A stretch of 64,000 bases of DNA, from NCBI RefSeq assembly GCF_041052385.1, contig NZ_CP163439.1:8731001-8795000 (forward strand), in the 5' to 3' direction. Below the pieces are notes generated by a model. That model ran no database searches. It was not told where the DNA came from and was given only the letters and a program-made list of their open reading frames with translations. Both the position numbers and the translations under genes were made by a program. Positions within the stretch are counted from its first letter, which is position 1. Every line of letters begins with the position of its first letter. Positions 25,691 through 33,098 of this stretch are shown here, one piece after another. Origin of the DNA: Streptomyces sp. R28. GTDB lineage: Bacteria > Actinomycetota > Actinomycetes > Streptomycetales > Streptomycetaceae.

Positions 25691-26230
25691 TCAAGATCCC
25701 GATCGAGCTCCGCCCGCCGAAGCGGCTCCGCCGTCGGTCTCCCATTCCTCTTCCTGGCTCCGAGTCTCCGCCGCGTCGTGACCGATGGCCTCATCGGCCA
25801 TCAGATCGCCGGCGGTGCGGGCACCTCCCGGAACGGTTGCTGCTGCCATCAGCCGGGCGGCAGCGGCCGACTCCGTCTCCGGAGGGATCACCAGCAGGTC
25901 CAGGCGGCCTACCGTGTAGGAGAGGAGGATCGCTTTGTTCGGGTCCTGCTCGTCGGCGAACCAGCCCACACGCACCGTGTGCCCCGTGACGGGGACCTTA
26001 CGCGGGATGACTGGCCAGTGGGCCGGGTTCACGGTGACGTGGGTGATCCGACCCCAGCACGCGTCCAGCGCGTCCGTCAGAGTGGGGATCTCCCGGAGGA
26101 GATCACGGGAGCGGGGCCACCAGGCGCCGTCCAGGAGACCTCGAACCGAGCCGGTCGGGGCGAGGCGCAGTCGGGCCGAGGCCGAAGGCAGGCGCTCTTT
26201 GATGATCGTAGGTTCGATGGTCGCGGTCAT
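25691..26230 (-). CDS. DUF5994 family protein (copy 4)
   Basis: This 179-residue copy has LLDGAWWPRSRDLLREIPTL, WGRITHVTVNPAHWPVIPRK, VRVGWFADEQDPNKAILLSY and LDLLVIPPETESAAAARLMA, then an acidic tail. ATG 26230 (MTATIEPT) is equivalent to the starts of copies 1 and 3. It has the conserved upstream element at 26304-26342 and a small membrane gene downstream. Confidence 0.85.
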   Translation of the reverse strand: MTATIEPTIIKERLPSASARLRLAPTGSVRGLLDGAWWPRSRDLLREIPTLTDALDACWGRITHVTVNPAHWPVIPRKVPVTGHTVRVGWFADEQDPNKAILLSYTVGRLDLLVIPPETESAAAARLMAAATVPGGARTAGDLMADEAIGHDAAETRSQEEEWETDGGAASAGGARSGS

Positions 26231-26303
26231 GACACGGACCTGTCCCCGGACCTCCTCCTGGAGGCCGGTGCTGTTGCTCACCGGGGACGACACCGACGTG
26301 GCG

Positions 26304-26342
26304 GCCGGTGTGCGAAGTACTCCCGGTCGTTTCACTCTACGC
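26304..26342 (-). promoter_or_regulatory. Conserved upstream element of DUF5994 copy 4
   Basis: On the minus strand GCGTAGAGTGAAACGACCGG is followed by GAGTACTTCGCACACCGGCC. It is the third member of the element found before copies 1 and 3, at a matching distance of about 75 bp from the start. Confidence 0.55.
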
Positions 26343-26448
26343 CGCTCCGAGGCTCCGGGACGTGCTCGTGAGCAGGCATTTTACCGAGAGACCGCGAGTC
26401 CGGCACCGTCGGCGAGCGCAACCGGTGCGGCGGCGCACGACTTACGGT

Positions 26449-26495
26449 GAGAGGACGGCTGAGAGGACGACTGAGAGGACGACTGAGAGGACGAG
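26449..26495. repeat. 12-bp tandem repeat, four copies
   Basis: GAGAGGACGGCT is followed by two copies of GAGAGGACGACT and a final GAGAGGACGAG. The array lies in the 310-bp divergent region between DUF5994 copies 4 and 5, about 50 bp before the start of copy 5. The 12-bp unit could be a replication-slippage product or a multi-site operator. Confidence 0.7.
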
Positions 26496-26544
26496 ATCCC
26501 GCGTTCGGCGGCGACACCGAATCCCGCAGGCAGGTGGACACACC

Positions 26545-27075
26545 ATGACCGAATCCGACATCCCTCGCGCGCCCGGGCTCCTGCCGGACGCGATCCACCG
26601 GGCCGCGAAACCCGGGACAGTTCTTCTGCGGCTGGAGACGACACCCTCCCGGGAAGGCAGTCTCGACGGCGCGTGGTGGCCGCGATCCCGCGACATCGGC
26701 GCGGAGTTGCCCGAGCTAATCCACGTGCTGACCGGGCACCTCGGCCCCATCACGCGCGTCGGCCTGGACACCACCGCATGGGGTGAACTTCCCACGCGCC
26801 TGGTCATCGACGACCAGGTCGTCCATATCGACTCCTTCCCGGTCGGTGACGACACCGTCCTGATCACTCGGGGCGACCAGGACCACTTCTCCCTTCTCGT
26901 GGTCCCGCCGCACGCGACACCCGATGCCGCCCGTGCCGCCATGGCCAGAGCCGTCCGGGCCGACAACGTCACCCATGCCGCACAGATCCTCATCGACACC
27001 GGCACCCATCAGGCGCACCCGATCCCCGCGGAGGACCCTCGGACCGGCGAGGAACGCCACGAGCCCCAGGAATGA
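26545..27075 (+). CDS. DUF5994 family protein (copy 5)
   Basis: This is the most divergent copy (176 residues). It keeps SLDGAWWPRSRDIGAELPEL, LGPITRVGLDTTAWGELPTR and FSLLVVPPHATPDAARAAMA, with an extended C-terminal helix and acidic tail. ATG 26545 follows AGGTGG. It is divergent from copy 4 and has no copy of the shared element on its side. Confidence 0.82.
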   Translation: MTESDIPRAPGLLPDAIHRAAKPGTVLLRLETTPSREGSLDGAWWPRSRDIGAELPELIHVLTGHLGPITRVGLDTTAWGELPTRLVIDDQVVHIDSFPVGDDTVLITRGDQDHFSLLVVPPHATPDAARAAMARAVRADNVTHAAQILIDTGTHQAHPIPAEDPRTGEERHEPQE

Positions 27076-27321
27076 CGTCTGGAGGCCCGGGCGCCCGTAG
27101 GACCGTCGCGTGGTCCTGCCCATGCGGAGGTCGTCAACGCCCTCATGCGCGCCCCGACCTCGACGTCGCCGACGGCCCCCTGCTGTCGTACTACCGCGAT
27201 GGTGTCGAATGGTGTCGTGTCGCGTTGCCCCAGCACGCTTTCCAAATGTTCGTCTGGGGGTTGGCCACGCTGGCGATGGCAGCCGCACGCGCTCAGGACA
27301 GCAGCCCTCCAGGGTGATGAC

Positions 27322-27515
27322 TCAGAGCCAGTCCCGCCGTTTGAAGATGACGTACAAACTGGTGCAGACAACCCCCATCAGGGCGATAGCAAAGGGGTAT
27401 CCGAACACCCAGCGCAACTCCGGCATGTGCCTGAAGTTCATCCCGTAGATCGTCCCGACCAGCGTCGGAGCGAACAGGATCGCCGCCCACGACGAGATCT
27501 TCTTGAAGTTGTCTA
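27322..27515 (-). pseudogene. CorA magnesium/cobalt transporter, C-terminal remnant
   Basis: The frame reads VDNFKKISSWAAILFAPTLV, GTIYGMNFRHMPELRWVFGY and ends VCTSLYVIFKRRDWL. This is the last two membrane helices of CorA with the diagnostic GMN motif. About 280 N-terminal residues are absent, and homology stops near 27515. It marks the left junction of the accessory region. Confidence 0.85.
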
Positions 27516-27972
27516 CCGGGAGGCCCTGACCTGCGGTGATGCTGTCGAAACTCTCGCTGACCTGGGCTGATCCGTCTTTCTGGATCTTTCAGCGTCCTGT
27601 CCGGTAACGCAGTCGATTCTCCCCACGCGCTCCCCAGAGCTGTTCGTACTCCCCAGATTCTCCCCAGAGATGGCGCGCGCCGTGAGGTAGCGGGGAGGGG
27701 AGGCTGGCTCAACGGAGGCGCTGGCGTAAGCACGCTGAGTGACTGGTGGAAGTCTCGCAGCACTGACCCCGTGGACGCGACGCCTCGGAGCGCAAGACGG
27801 GGCTGGTCGAGAGAAGCGGCCGCTTCCCGTCACCGCTGCCGAGTGGCCTGAGGGGCAGAATTCGGTCAACTCCTACTCGCCAAGTCAGTTGCGTGCATTG
27901 TCGCGTTTGCGATCTGGCGGTTCCCGGATTTCGTCGTGAAGATGCCCGCCGTACCGGCGAACGGGGGGCGGG
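27516..27972. other. Junction region between the corA remnant and the island
   Basis: No gene recognised. CTCCCCA occurs four times, at 27619, 27630, 27649 and 27660 (spacing 11, 19 and 11 bp), an irregular pair-of-pairs repeat near the corA break. It could be an old attachment or recombination site, or an operator. Confidence 0.35.
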
Positions 27973-29736
27973 ATGGGATTCGGGTGGGGCCTGCGTGTGC
28001 GGCCACGTGCGGCGGAGGACGTGGTCCAGGGGCCGGCTGTACCAGTTCAACCCGCTCCTGCTGCCTCTGGTGAGGTGGATCCGACCGCGTCGGAGGTGAC
28101 CGGCTTGCTGTGTCAGGCCGTTTACGCACGGCCTGACCGGGTCAAGTCTGCCAAGGCGTGGTGGCAAAGGCTCCGCGGCAAGGACAAGGCGCCGGCCAAA
28201 CCCCGCCGTAGCACGCGCAGGCGCATCTACCTGGAGGGCAGCGACGACTGCCCGCCCTTGGGTGAGCTCATGGCGCAGTGGGTTTTGGATCATGTCCTGC
28301 ACGGGCCGCCCGTGCCCGTGCCGTCGTACGGATTCGACCTCATGCCGGTGGTCGCACACAGTCTGCGTGCACGACGGCGAAGGTGGCTCCGGTGGGTCGG
28401 CCTGTTGCTCGTGGCCGTGGGCGTGACCTATGCGACCCCTCGGGCAGCTGCCGTATGGGGCGGGGTGGCCCTGGTGGCCCTGGCGATGCGGTGGGCTGCG
28501 CTGCGTGCGCAGCGGAAGGTGAAGAAGTCACGGCTGGCGACCTCTCCTCGCTCGGCGTACCTCGTGCTGTGCGTGCCGTGGGTGCTCGCGGTGGTTCCGT
28601 TTCAGCCGGCCGACGACGAGCCCGTCGGTCTGCGGGTCGGCCTGCTGCTGTTGCCCTTCGCGTTGTTGGCTGGGGCCGCGTTCGTGTGTGGCGGGGATCG
28701 GCTCTTGGCTCGGGCTGCCCTTATCGGGATCATCCGCGAAGGAGTGGCGTCCGGCCGGTTGCCTTGGGCAGCTGCGAAGGGCGGGCGTCGGATGGCACAG
28801 ATTGGTCGGGAACAGACATGGCAGGAGCTGCCGTACGACCACCCGGAGCGTTTTGTCGGAGCCGGGCGCGACGTATGGGGTGCCGCAGACATTGGTATCC
28901 CGCTCAAGCCCAAGGACCCGGAGGAGTCGGTCAAGTCGTTCGGTGAGTGGGAACTCCTGCGCAGGATAGGCGCAGCTCTCCGAGAACTAGGACGCGGGGC
29001 CCGGGAGATCACCGATCCGCTTCCCGGGTTCTCGGTCACAGAGGTGCAGGCTCTGCCGGCAGCGCTGTGGCTCCAGCGCACCCGCGCGGCCAAGTTGGAA
29101 ATGCCAGACCTGCGGGGACGGGGGCGCCGGTCCCCGTCCAGCATGCCGGATCGGTTGTACTTGCGTGCGCAGTGCGTCAGCTGGGACGGACAGGTGGTGG
29201 TCAGCGTGTTCGTGCACGCTGCGCTGGAAGCGGGGGAACTGCGGCTGACCGTCCGGCCCCAGGTGATCACGCCCGTGTACAACGAACTGCGGGTCGCCGG
29301 CGCGCCGGTCGCCAAGCGCGGTCTCCGTCTGTTCGGCTGGCTCGTGGCCCAATCGATACTGGACGCGGCCGCGGGCCCGGTCGCGCTCTGGCGGTTCGTG
29401 ACTCGGCTCGGGCTCGGTGGGCAGCGTGAGGATGGCAGGGCCGAGGAGAAGGACCCGGTCAGCCTGCGCGACCGGTACTCCACCGAGGAAGTCACCGACA
29501 TGCACCAGAGCGACGATGCCAAGCGACATGTCGTGCTGATGCAGACCTGCATCTTCCGGACCGTCTCCGAGTACCTCGAAGAAGTGGGCGTCGACACCGC
29601 CCCGTACGAGCGCCAGGTTGCCGCGGTCATCACCAACATTCAGGTCTACGGCGACAACAACGCGCCTATCCAGAACGTCGCGGGCAGCGACATCCGCGGG
29701 GTGGGCCAAAGCAACGGCACCCAGGGAGGCAAGTGA
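27973..29736 (+). CDS. Large membrane protein with C-terminal Gly/Asn-rich motif (island gene A)
   Basis: The 587-residue protein matches no family I know. A basic N-terminal region is followed by about four membrane helices near residues 135-255 (WVGLLLVAVGVTYATPRAAA; LVLCVPWVLAVVPF; VGLLLLPFALLAGAAFVCGG). A long soluble part then follows (about 260-545). The last 30 residues hold NIQVYGDNNAPIQNVAGSDI and RGVGQS, which match the N-terminus of the next product. The stop overlaps the start of gene B (TGATG). The ATG at 27973 has only a G-rich stretch upstream, so the start is uncertain. Confidence 0.65.
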   Translation: MGFGWGLRVRPRAAEDVVQGPAVPVQPAPAASGEVDPTASEVTGLLCQAVYARPDRVKSAKAWWQRLRGKDKAPAKPRRSTRRRIYLEGSDDCPPLGELMAQWVLDHVLHGPPVPVPSYGFDLMPVVAHSLRARRRRWLRWVGLLLVAVGVTYATPRAAAVWGGVALVALAMRWAALRAQRKVKKSRLATSPRSAYLVLCVPWVLAVVPFQPADDEPVGLRVGLLLLPFALLAGAAFVCGGDRLLARAALIGIIREGVASGRLPWAAAKGGRRMAQIGREQTWQELPYDHPERFVGAGRDVWGAADIGIPLKPKDPEESVKSFGEWELLRRIGAALRELGRGAREITDPLPGFSVTEVQALPAALWLQRTRAAKLEMPDLRGRGRRSPSSMPDRLYLRAQCVSWDGQVVVSVFVHAALEAGELRLTVRPQVITPVYNELRVAGAPVAKRGLRLFGWLVAQSILDAAAGPVALWRFVTRLGLGGQREDGRAEEKDPVSLRDRYSTEEVTDMHQSDDAKRHVVLMQTCIFRTVSEYLEEVGVDTAPYERQVAAVITNIQVYGDNNAPIQNVAGSDIRGVGQSNGTQGGK

Positions 29737-30137
29737 TGATCTTCGGACGCGGACGCCGCGAAGACGAGCAAGGACGGAGTTCGGGCATCAGCATCGGTGG
29801 CGCCAACAAGGCCCCCAACCAGAACGTCGTGGGGCAGAACATCTCCCACGTGTACCAGTCCGCCTCCGTGCAGGGCGCCGTCGACATCGAGACCGTACGT
29901 GAACTCCTCGCCTCTTTCCGCACCGACGTGGAGCAGAACGAGGCAGGTCTAGCCAATGCGGCAGTGTTGCGGGCCCTGACGGATTCCGTCGACACATCGC
30001 TGGCCGCGACTGATCCCCGGGCGCAGGTCGGCGCTTTGAGGGGGGTCGCTCAAGCCCTCCCTGCTTTGGTGGCCGGAACTGCCGTCCAACTGGGCGGGCA
30101 GGCGCTTGCCAACGCCCTTTCGTCGTGGGTGGGTTGA
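29736..30137 (+). CDS. Small protein with N-terminal Gly/Asn-rich motif (island gene B)
   Basis: This 133-residue protein has a basic start (MIFGRGRRED), then GISIGGANKAPNQNVVGQNI and SHVYQS, which align without gaps to the C-terminus of product A (13 of 26 positions identical, including APxQNVxG). The rest is helical (VDIETVRELLASFRTDVEQN; AQVGALRGVAQALPALVAGT). Start and stop overlap (TGATGA) imply coupled translation. Small actinobacterial proteins with a similar N-terminal motif and helical C-terminus exist, without a known function. Confidence 0.7.
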   Translation: MIFGRGRREDEQGRSSGISIGGANKAPNQNVVGQNISHVYQSASVQGAVDIETVRELLASFRTDVEQNEAGLANAAVLRALTDSVDTSLAATDPRAQVGALRGVAQALPALVAGTAVQLGGQALANALSSWVG

Positions 30138-30243
30138 AAAGAATGACGCCCTAACGGCCATTGGGATCCGGGATGAACCGTTCCGGCTGCCGACGTCTGC
30201 GCGCGCGGATACAGTGCTGGGACTAGTGGGGGAGAAGACACAC

Positions 30244-30660
30244 GTGGACGAGCTGACCTTCGCCGTGACGACAGTGTTCGCGGCACTTCTCAGCCAGGCA
30301 TCACAGGACACTTACGCGAAGGCGCGGGAGATCGTACATCGCCTTCTGCGACGCGGCGACCAGCCGGACACCGCAGCCGAGTTGGAGCGCCTCGACCAGG
30401 ATCGTGCGAGTGTGATGGAGTGTTCCGCGCCCGAGCGGGGCGAGGCGGCACGCCGGGCAGCCGCTGGGTGGGCGCCGGGCTTGGAAGGGCTCGTACGCGC
30501 GGACCGCGCGGCCTTCGAGGAACTGCGGGCGCTTGTTGAAAAGGGCGGACCGACCACAGTGATCAACCAACACAACCACGGCTCGGGCACCTTCATCAAC
30601 GGCAGTGTCGCCGGCGGGCTCACCATCAACCACGGTGCGGCGCATGGCAGAGACACCTGA
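30244..30660 (+). CDS. Helical protein with C-terminal His/Gly/Asn-rich motif (island gene C)
   Basis: This 138-residue protein is mainly helical (LTFAVTTVFAALLSQASQDT; AREIVHRLLRRGDQPDTAAE). It ends in a beta-type segment: TTVINQHNHGSGTFINGSVA followed by GGLTIN. That motif recurs at the N-terminus of product D. The GTG at 30244 has GGGGGAG 9 bp upstream. The track-long alternative from 30106 overlaps gene B and is less likely. The gene D start lies 16 bp inside this gene. Confidence 0.68.
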   Translation: MDELTFAVTTVFAALLSQASQDTYAKAREIVHRLLRRGDQPDTAAELERLDQDRASVMECSAPERGEAARRAAAGWAPGLEGLVRADRAAFEELRALVEKGGPTTVINQHNHGSGTFINGSVAGGLTINHGAAHGRDT

Positions 30661-31342
30661 ACCATCGACCACGGGGGATCAGCACAACCACGGTCCCGGA
30701 ATCTTCATCGCGGGTGACGTCATCGGGGACGTGCATCACCATGCTTCGTCCCGGCCAACCTTCCACCAGACCCCGCGCATCGAGGAGCATGAGTCGGTCG
30801 GAGGCCCGGGCCCTGCCGGAAGGGCGCCTGTCGATGAGGAGCCGTCGGGCGAGGAAGGCAGGACGGGTCCGCTCAAGTCGCTGGTCGGGAACGCGTTCGG
30901 CGCCTTCATGCTGTTCGGCATGGCTGGCTACGGGCTGGCAACCGTGTTCATGCCGACGCATCCGACGTCGGAACGTGTCATTTCGGTCCCCCTGGCGGCT
31001 GGTCTGGCCCTGGGCGGTCTGGTGCCCCTGGCGTCCTCGCTCGCCGTGCTCGCCGAACTGTGTGCCGCAGGCGCGGCGAACGCGGCCGGTTCGGCGGGCA
31101 GACGAGGACGGGAGGGGCGACAGACCGCCGCCCGTTTGAACCTGCGACAGGCACGTCTGGTCGCCCGCACGGCCCACTACAGCGCTGTGGTCGCTGGTTT
31201 CGTGGCAGCACTTGTTGGCTTCCTGGCCGTGAGTAGAAGAGCGGCGGACCGCGCCCAGGAGGCCAGCGATTGTGCGGAGGCGGAGGTCGCCAAGGCTTGC
31301 GCGGTCCTAGAGCGGAGCGATCCGGCTACGGGGGCGCGTTGA
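30644..31342 (+). CDS. Membrane protein with N-terminal His/Gly/Asn-rich motif (island gene D)
   Basis: This 232-residue protein starts MAETPEPSTTGDQHNHGPGI then FIAGDVIGDVHHH. The part QHNHGxGxFIxGxVxG is shared with the end of product C. A 60-residue linker leads to three or four membrane helices (AFGAFMLFGMAGYGLATVFM; ISVPLAAGLALGGLVPLASS; YSAVVAGFVAALVGFLAV). The ATG at 30644 overlaps gene C. It could be the membrane-acting partner of C. Confidence 0.68.
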   Translation: MAETPEPSTTGDQHNHGPGIFIAGDVIGDVHHHASSRPTFHQTPRIEEHESVGGPGPAGRAPVDEEPSGEEGRTGPLKSLVGNAFGAFMLFGMAGYGLATVFMPTHPTSERVISVPLAAGLALGGLVPLASSLAVLAELCAAGAANAAGSAGRRGREGRQTAARLNLRQARLVARTAHYSAVVAGFVAALVGFLAVSRRAADRAQEASDCAEAEVAKACAVLERSDPATGAR

Positions 31343-31811
31343 CTGCCGGGTCGGCGGGTTGATTCAACGTTGGCAACGCAGGAACGACCACTTCACTGAC
31401 GCAATTTTGCCTGGCTCGACAACTACACGTCACGCAGCCGTCACGGCCACGAAAAAGATGATGCCGCACCGCCTCTCGCGGGTGGATCTCGCGAACGGAT
31501 CCGCATGTGACGCCACGTCAGTTCTGCTCCCTGCCGGGACCGTTGTGCAGCTTGGTAGCGCCGAGTCCGTAGCCGTTGGCCCAGCCGACGAGTGGTGGAA
31601 TCCCGGATGCCCAACACGCACCGCTGGGAAGGTAGCGTCGCCTTGGCAGCCAGTCACGACCAGGGACTGGACAACGTGGGGTGGACCAGGGCGTCGATCT
31701 GGCCTCGCAGTGGGGCCAACTGCGATTACGTGATCAACGTCGGCTTTGCCACCTGAACCAGAGGCGTTATGTTGGGTTCGCTGTAGCACAAGCAATCGGT
31801 ATGGACGATGC
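31343..31811. other. Gap with possible gene remnants
   Basis: No confident gene. A short plus-strand frame at 31607-31756 ends with SIWPRSGANCDYVINVGFAT, which looks protein-like, but no full gene, ribosome site or family can be assigned. The longer open frames on both strands look like by-products of composition. Confidence 0.35.
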
Positions 31812-32918
31812 TCACGGCGAGCGCCGTTCCAACACCGAAGCGTGAAAGAGACGGTAACGCTGATTGGCTTCCTGCCGGGTCAGCATGACGCGAGTGCCTT
31901 CAGCAGTGAGCAGACACACGTTCACCGTGGGTGGGGCCGCGACCGGGGCGGTGGAATAGCCTTGGTCGCCCTGCGGGCACTTCGTGGCATCCAACTCTCC
32001 CCCGCCGGGCATGGGTTGCAGGCGAGCGCCGTTGAGCGGGCGGAGTTCGTAGTTGTCCGCCGACTGACTTGCCGCTTCCACGTCCGGATTCCTCTCCGAA
32101 CTCCCCCAGCTCTCGATGTCGAACTTTCGGGTGCCGCCCAGTCTTATGTCCCTGCAGGTGTGCAGGCATGGCACGGACGCGGAAGGTACGGACGAGTCGT
32201 CGTGGTCGGGGGGAGGGGGCGGGGGGCTGCTGGAGGCAGAGGTGGTCGTACGGCTGTCAGTGACCGCCTTGTCGTCGCCGGTCGCAGGCCAGTCCGAGAA
32301 TTTCAATGTTGTGGCGGTCAGACCTGCCAGCATCACGAGCCCTGCGCCCACTGCCCATGGCCTCATTGAGCGTGTGGCCGTGGGCGGTCTGAGCCACGAC
32401 ACGATCGCGAACCACCGGTATCTCCTCGGTGACGCCACTGAGGTCACATCACTGCTGTCATCGACCCCTGCCACGTTTTCGGCCACGGGCCGATCGCTGG
32501 GCGTGCGGCGTCGGCCGGGTGCGGCCCGCTCGGTTGACTCCAAGGTGGTCGTACCGCCGCAGGCGCGGTAGGCGCTCGCCCACCGGTCGAGGAGAACCTG
32601 CGCGTCGGTGTGGTACTGGCGGTGGTGGGCAGACCAGACCCGTACCAGCAGTTCCACATGCGACCAGACCGGCGCGCGGTCACGCTGCTCACGCCGTGTG
32701 CTCACCGTTGCGCACCACTCGGCCACCGTCAGCGGTGCCCGCACTCCCTGGACCTGCGCGGAGCAGATAATTCCCTCGGCCTCGTGATGCAGCGCACGAA
32801 AGCCGGGGCCCTCCGCCCCGAACGCACTCAGTGCTTCTCGAAAGTCCCTCCACTCGCCGTACCCGTCCCGCCGAAGCACCTGCTCCAACAGTTCGTGCCA
32901 AGTCCTGCTCGTGCACAT
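31812..32918 (-). CDS. Single-pass membrane protein with Cys-containing C-terminal domain
   Basis: This 368-residue protein has a helical cytoplasmic-type N-terminal domain (residues 1-130, HELLEQVLRRDGYGEWRDFR), a disordered basic stretch, and one membrane helix near 193-212 (WAVGAGLVMLAGLTATTLKF). A Ser/Pro linker with seven consecutive prolines follows, then a C-terminal domain of about 110 residues with four Cys (PCLHTCRDI..., TKCPQG, NVCLLTAEG). The layout suggests an outside sensor joined to an inside domain. No family recognised. It is divergent from the phosphotransferase-like gene. Confidence 0.6.
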   Translation of the reverse strand: MCTSRTWHELLEQVLRRDGYGEWRDFREALSAFGAEGPGFRALHHEAEGIICSAQVQGVRAPLTVAEWCATVSTRREQRDRAPVWSHVELLVRVWSAHHRQYHTDAQVLLDRWASAYRACGGTTTLESTERAAPGRRRTPSDRPVAENVAGVDDSSDVTSVASPRRYRWFAIVSWLRPPTATRSMRPWAVGAGLVMLAGLTATTLKFSDWPATGDDKAVTDSRTTTSASSSPPPPPPDHDDSSVPSASVPCLHTCRDIRLGGTRKFDIESWGSSERNPDVEAASQSADNYELRPLNGARLQPMPGGGELDATKCPQGDQGYSTAPVAAPPTVNVCLLTAEGTRVMLTRQEANQRYRLFHASVLERRSP

Positions 32919-33098
32919 GTGTCAGCGGCCCTTCCGTGCGCGCGGCGGTACCAGCATGACCCAAGCCATGGACGGGCAATTCGTTGGCCTGTGCACGGTG
33001 CGTCGGGCCTTCGCGAATCGAGCGCGTTTTTCAGGACGATCGTCCAGTTCGTCGTTACGTTGGAAGAGCCGTGGCCGACATCGACGCCAGGAGGCGCT

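Noticed and set aside
27110..27448. Plus-strand open frames between DUF5994 copy 5 and the corA remnant
   Set aside because: They run antisense to corA homology and lack any domain.
31359..31795. Open frames on both strands in the island gap
   Set aside because: Neither has a ribosome site or known domain, and they overlap each other. Only a short protein-like tail remains.
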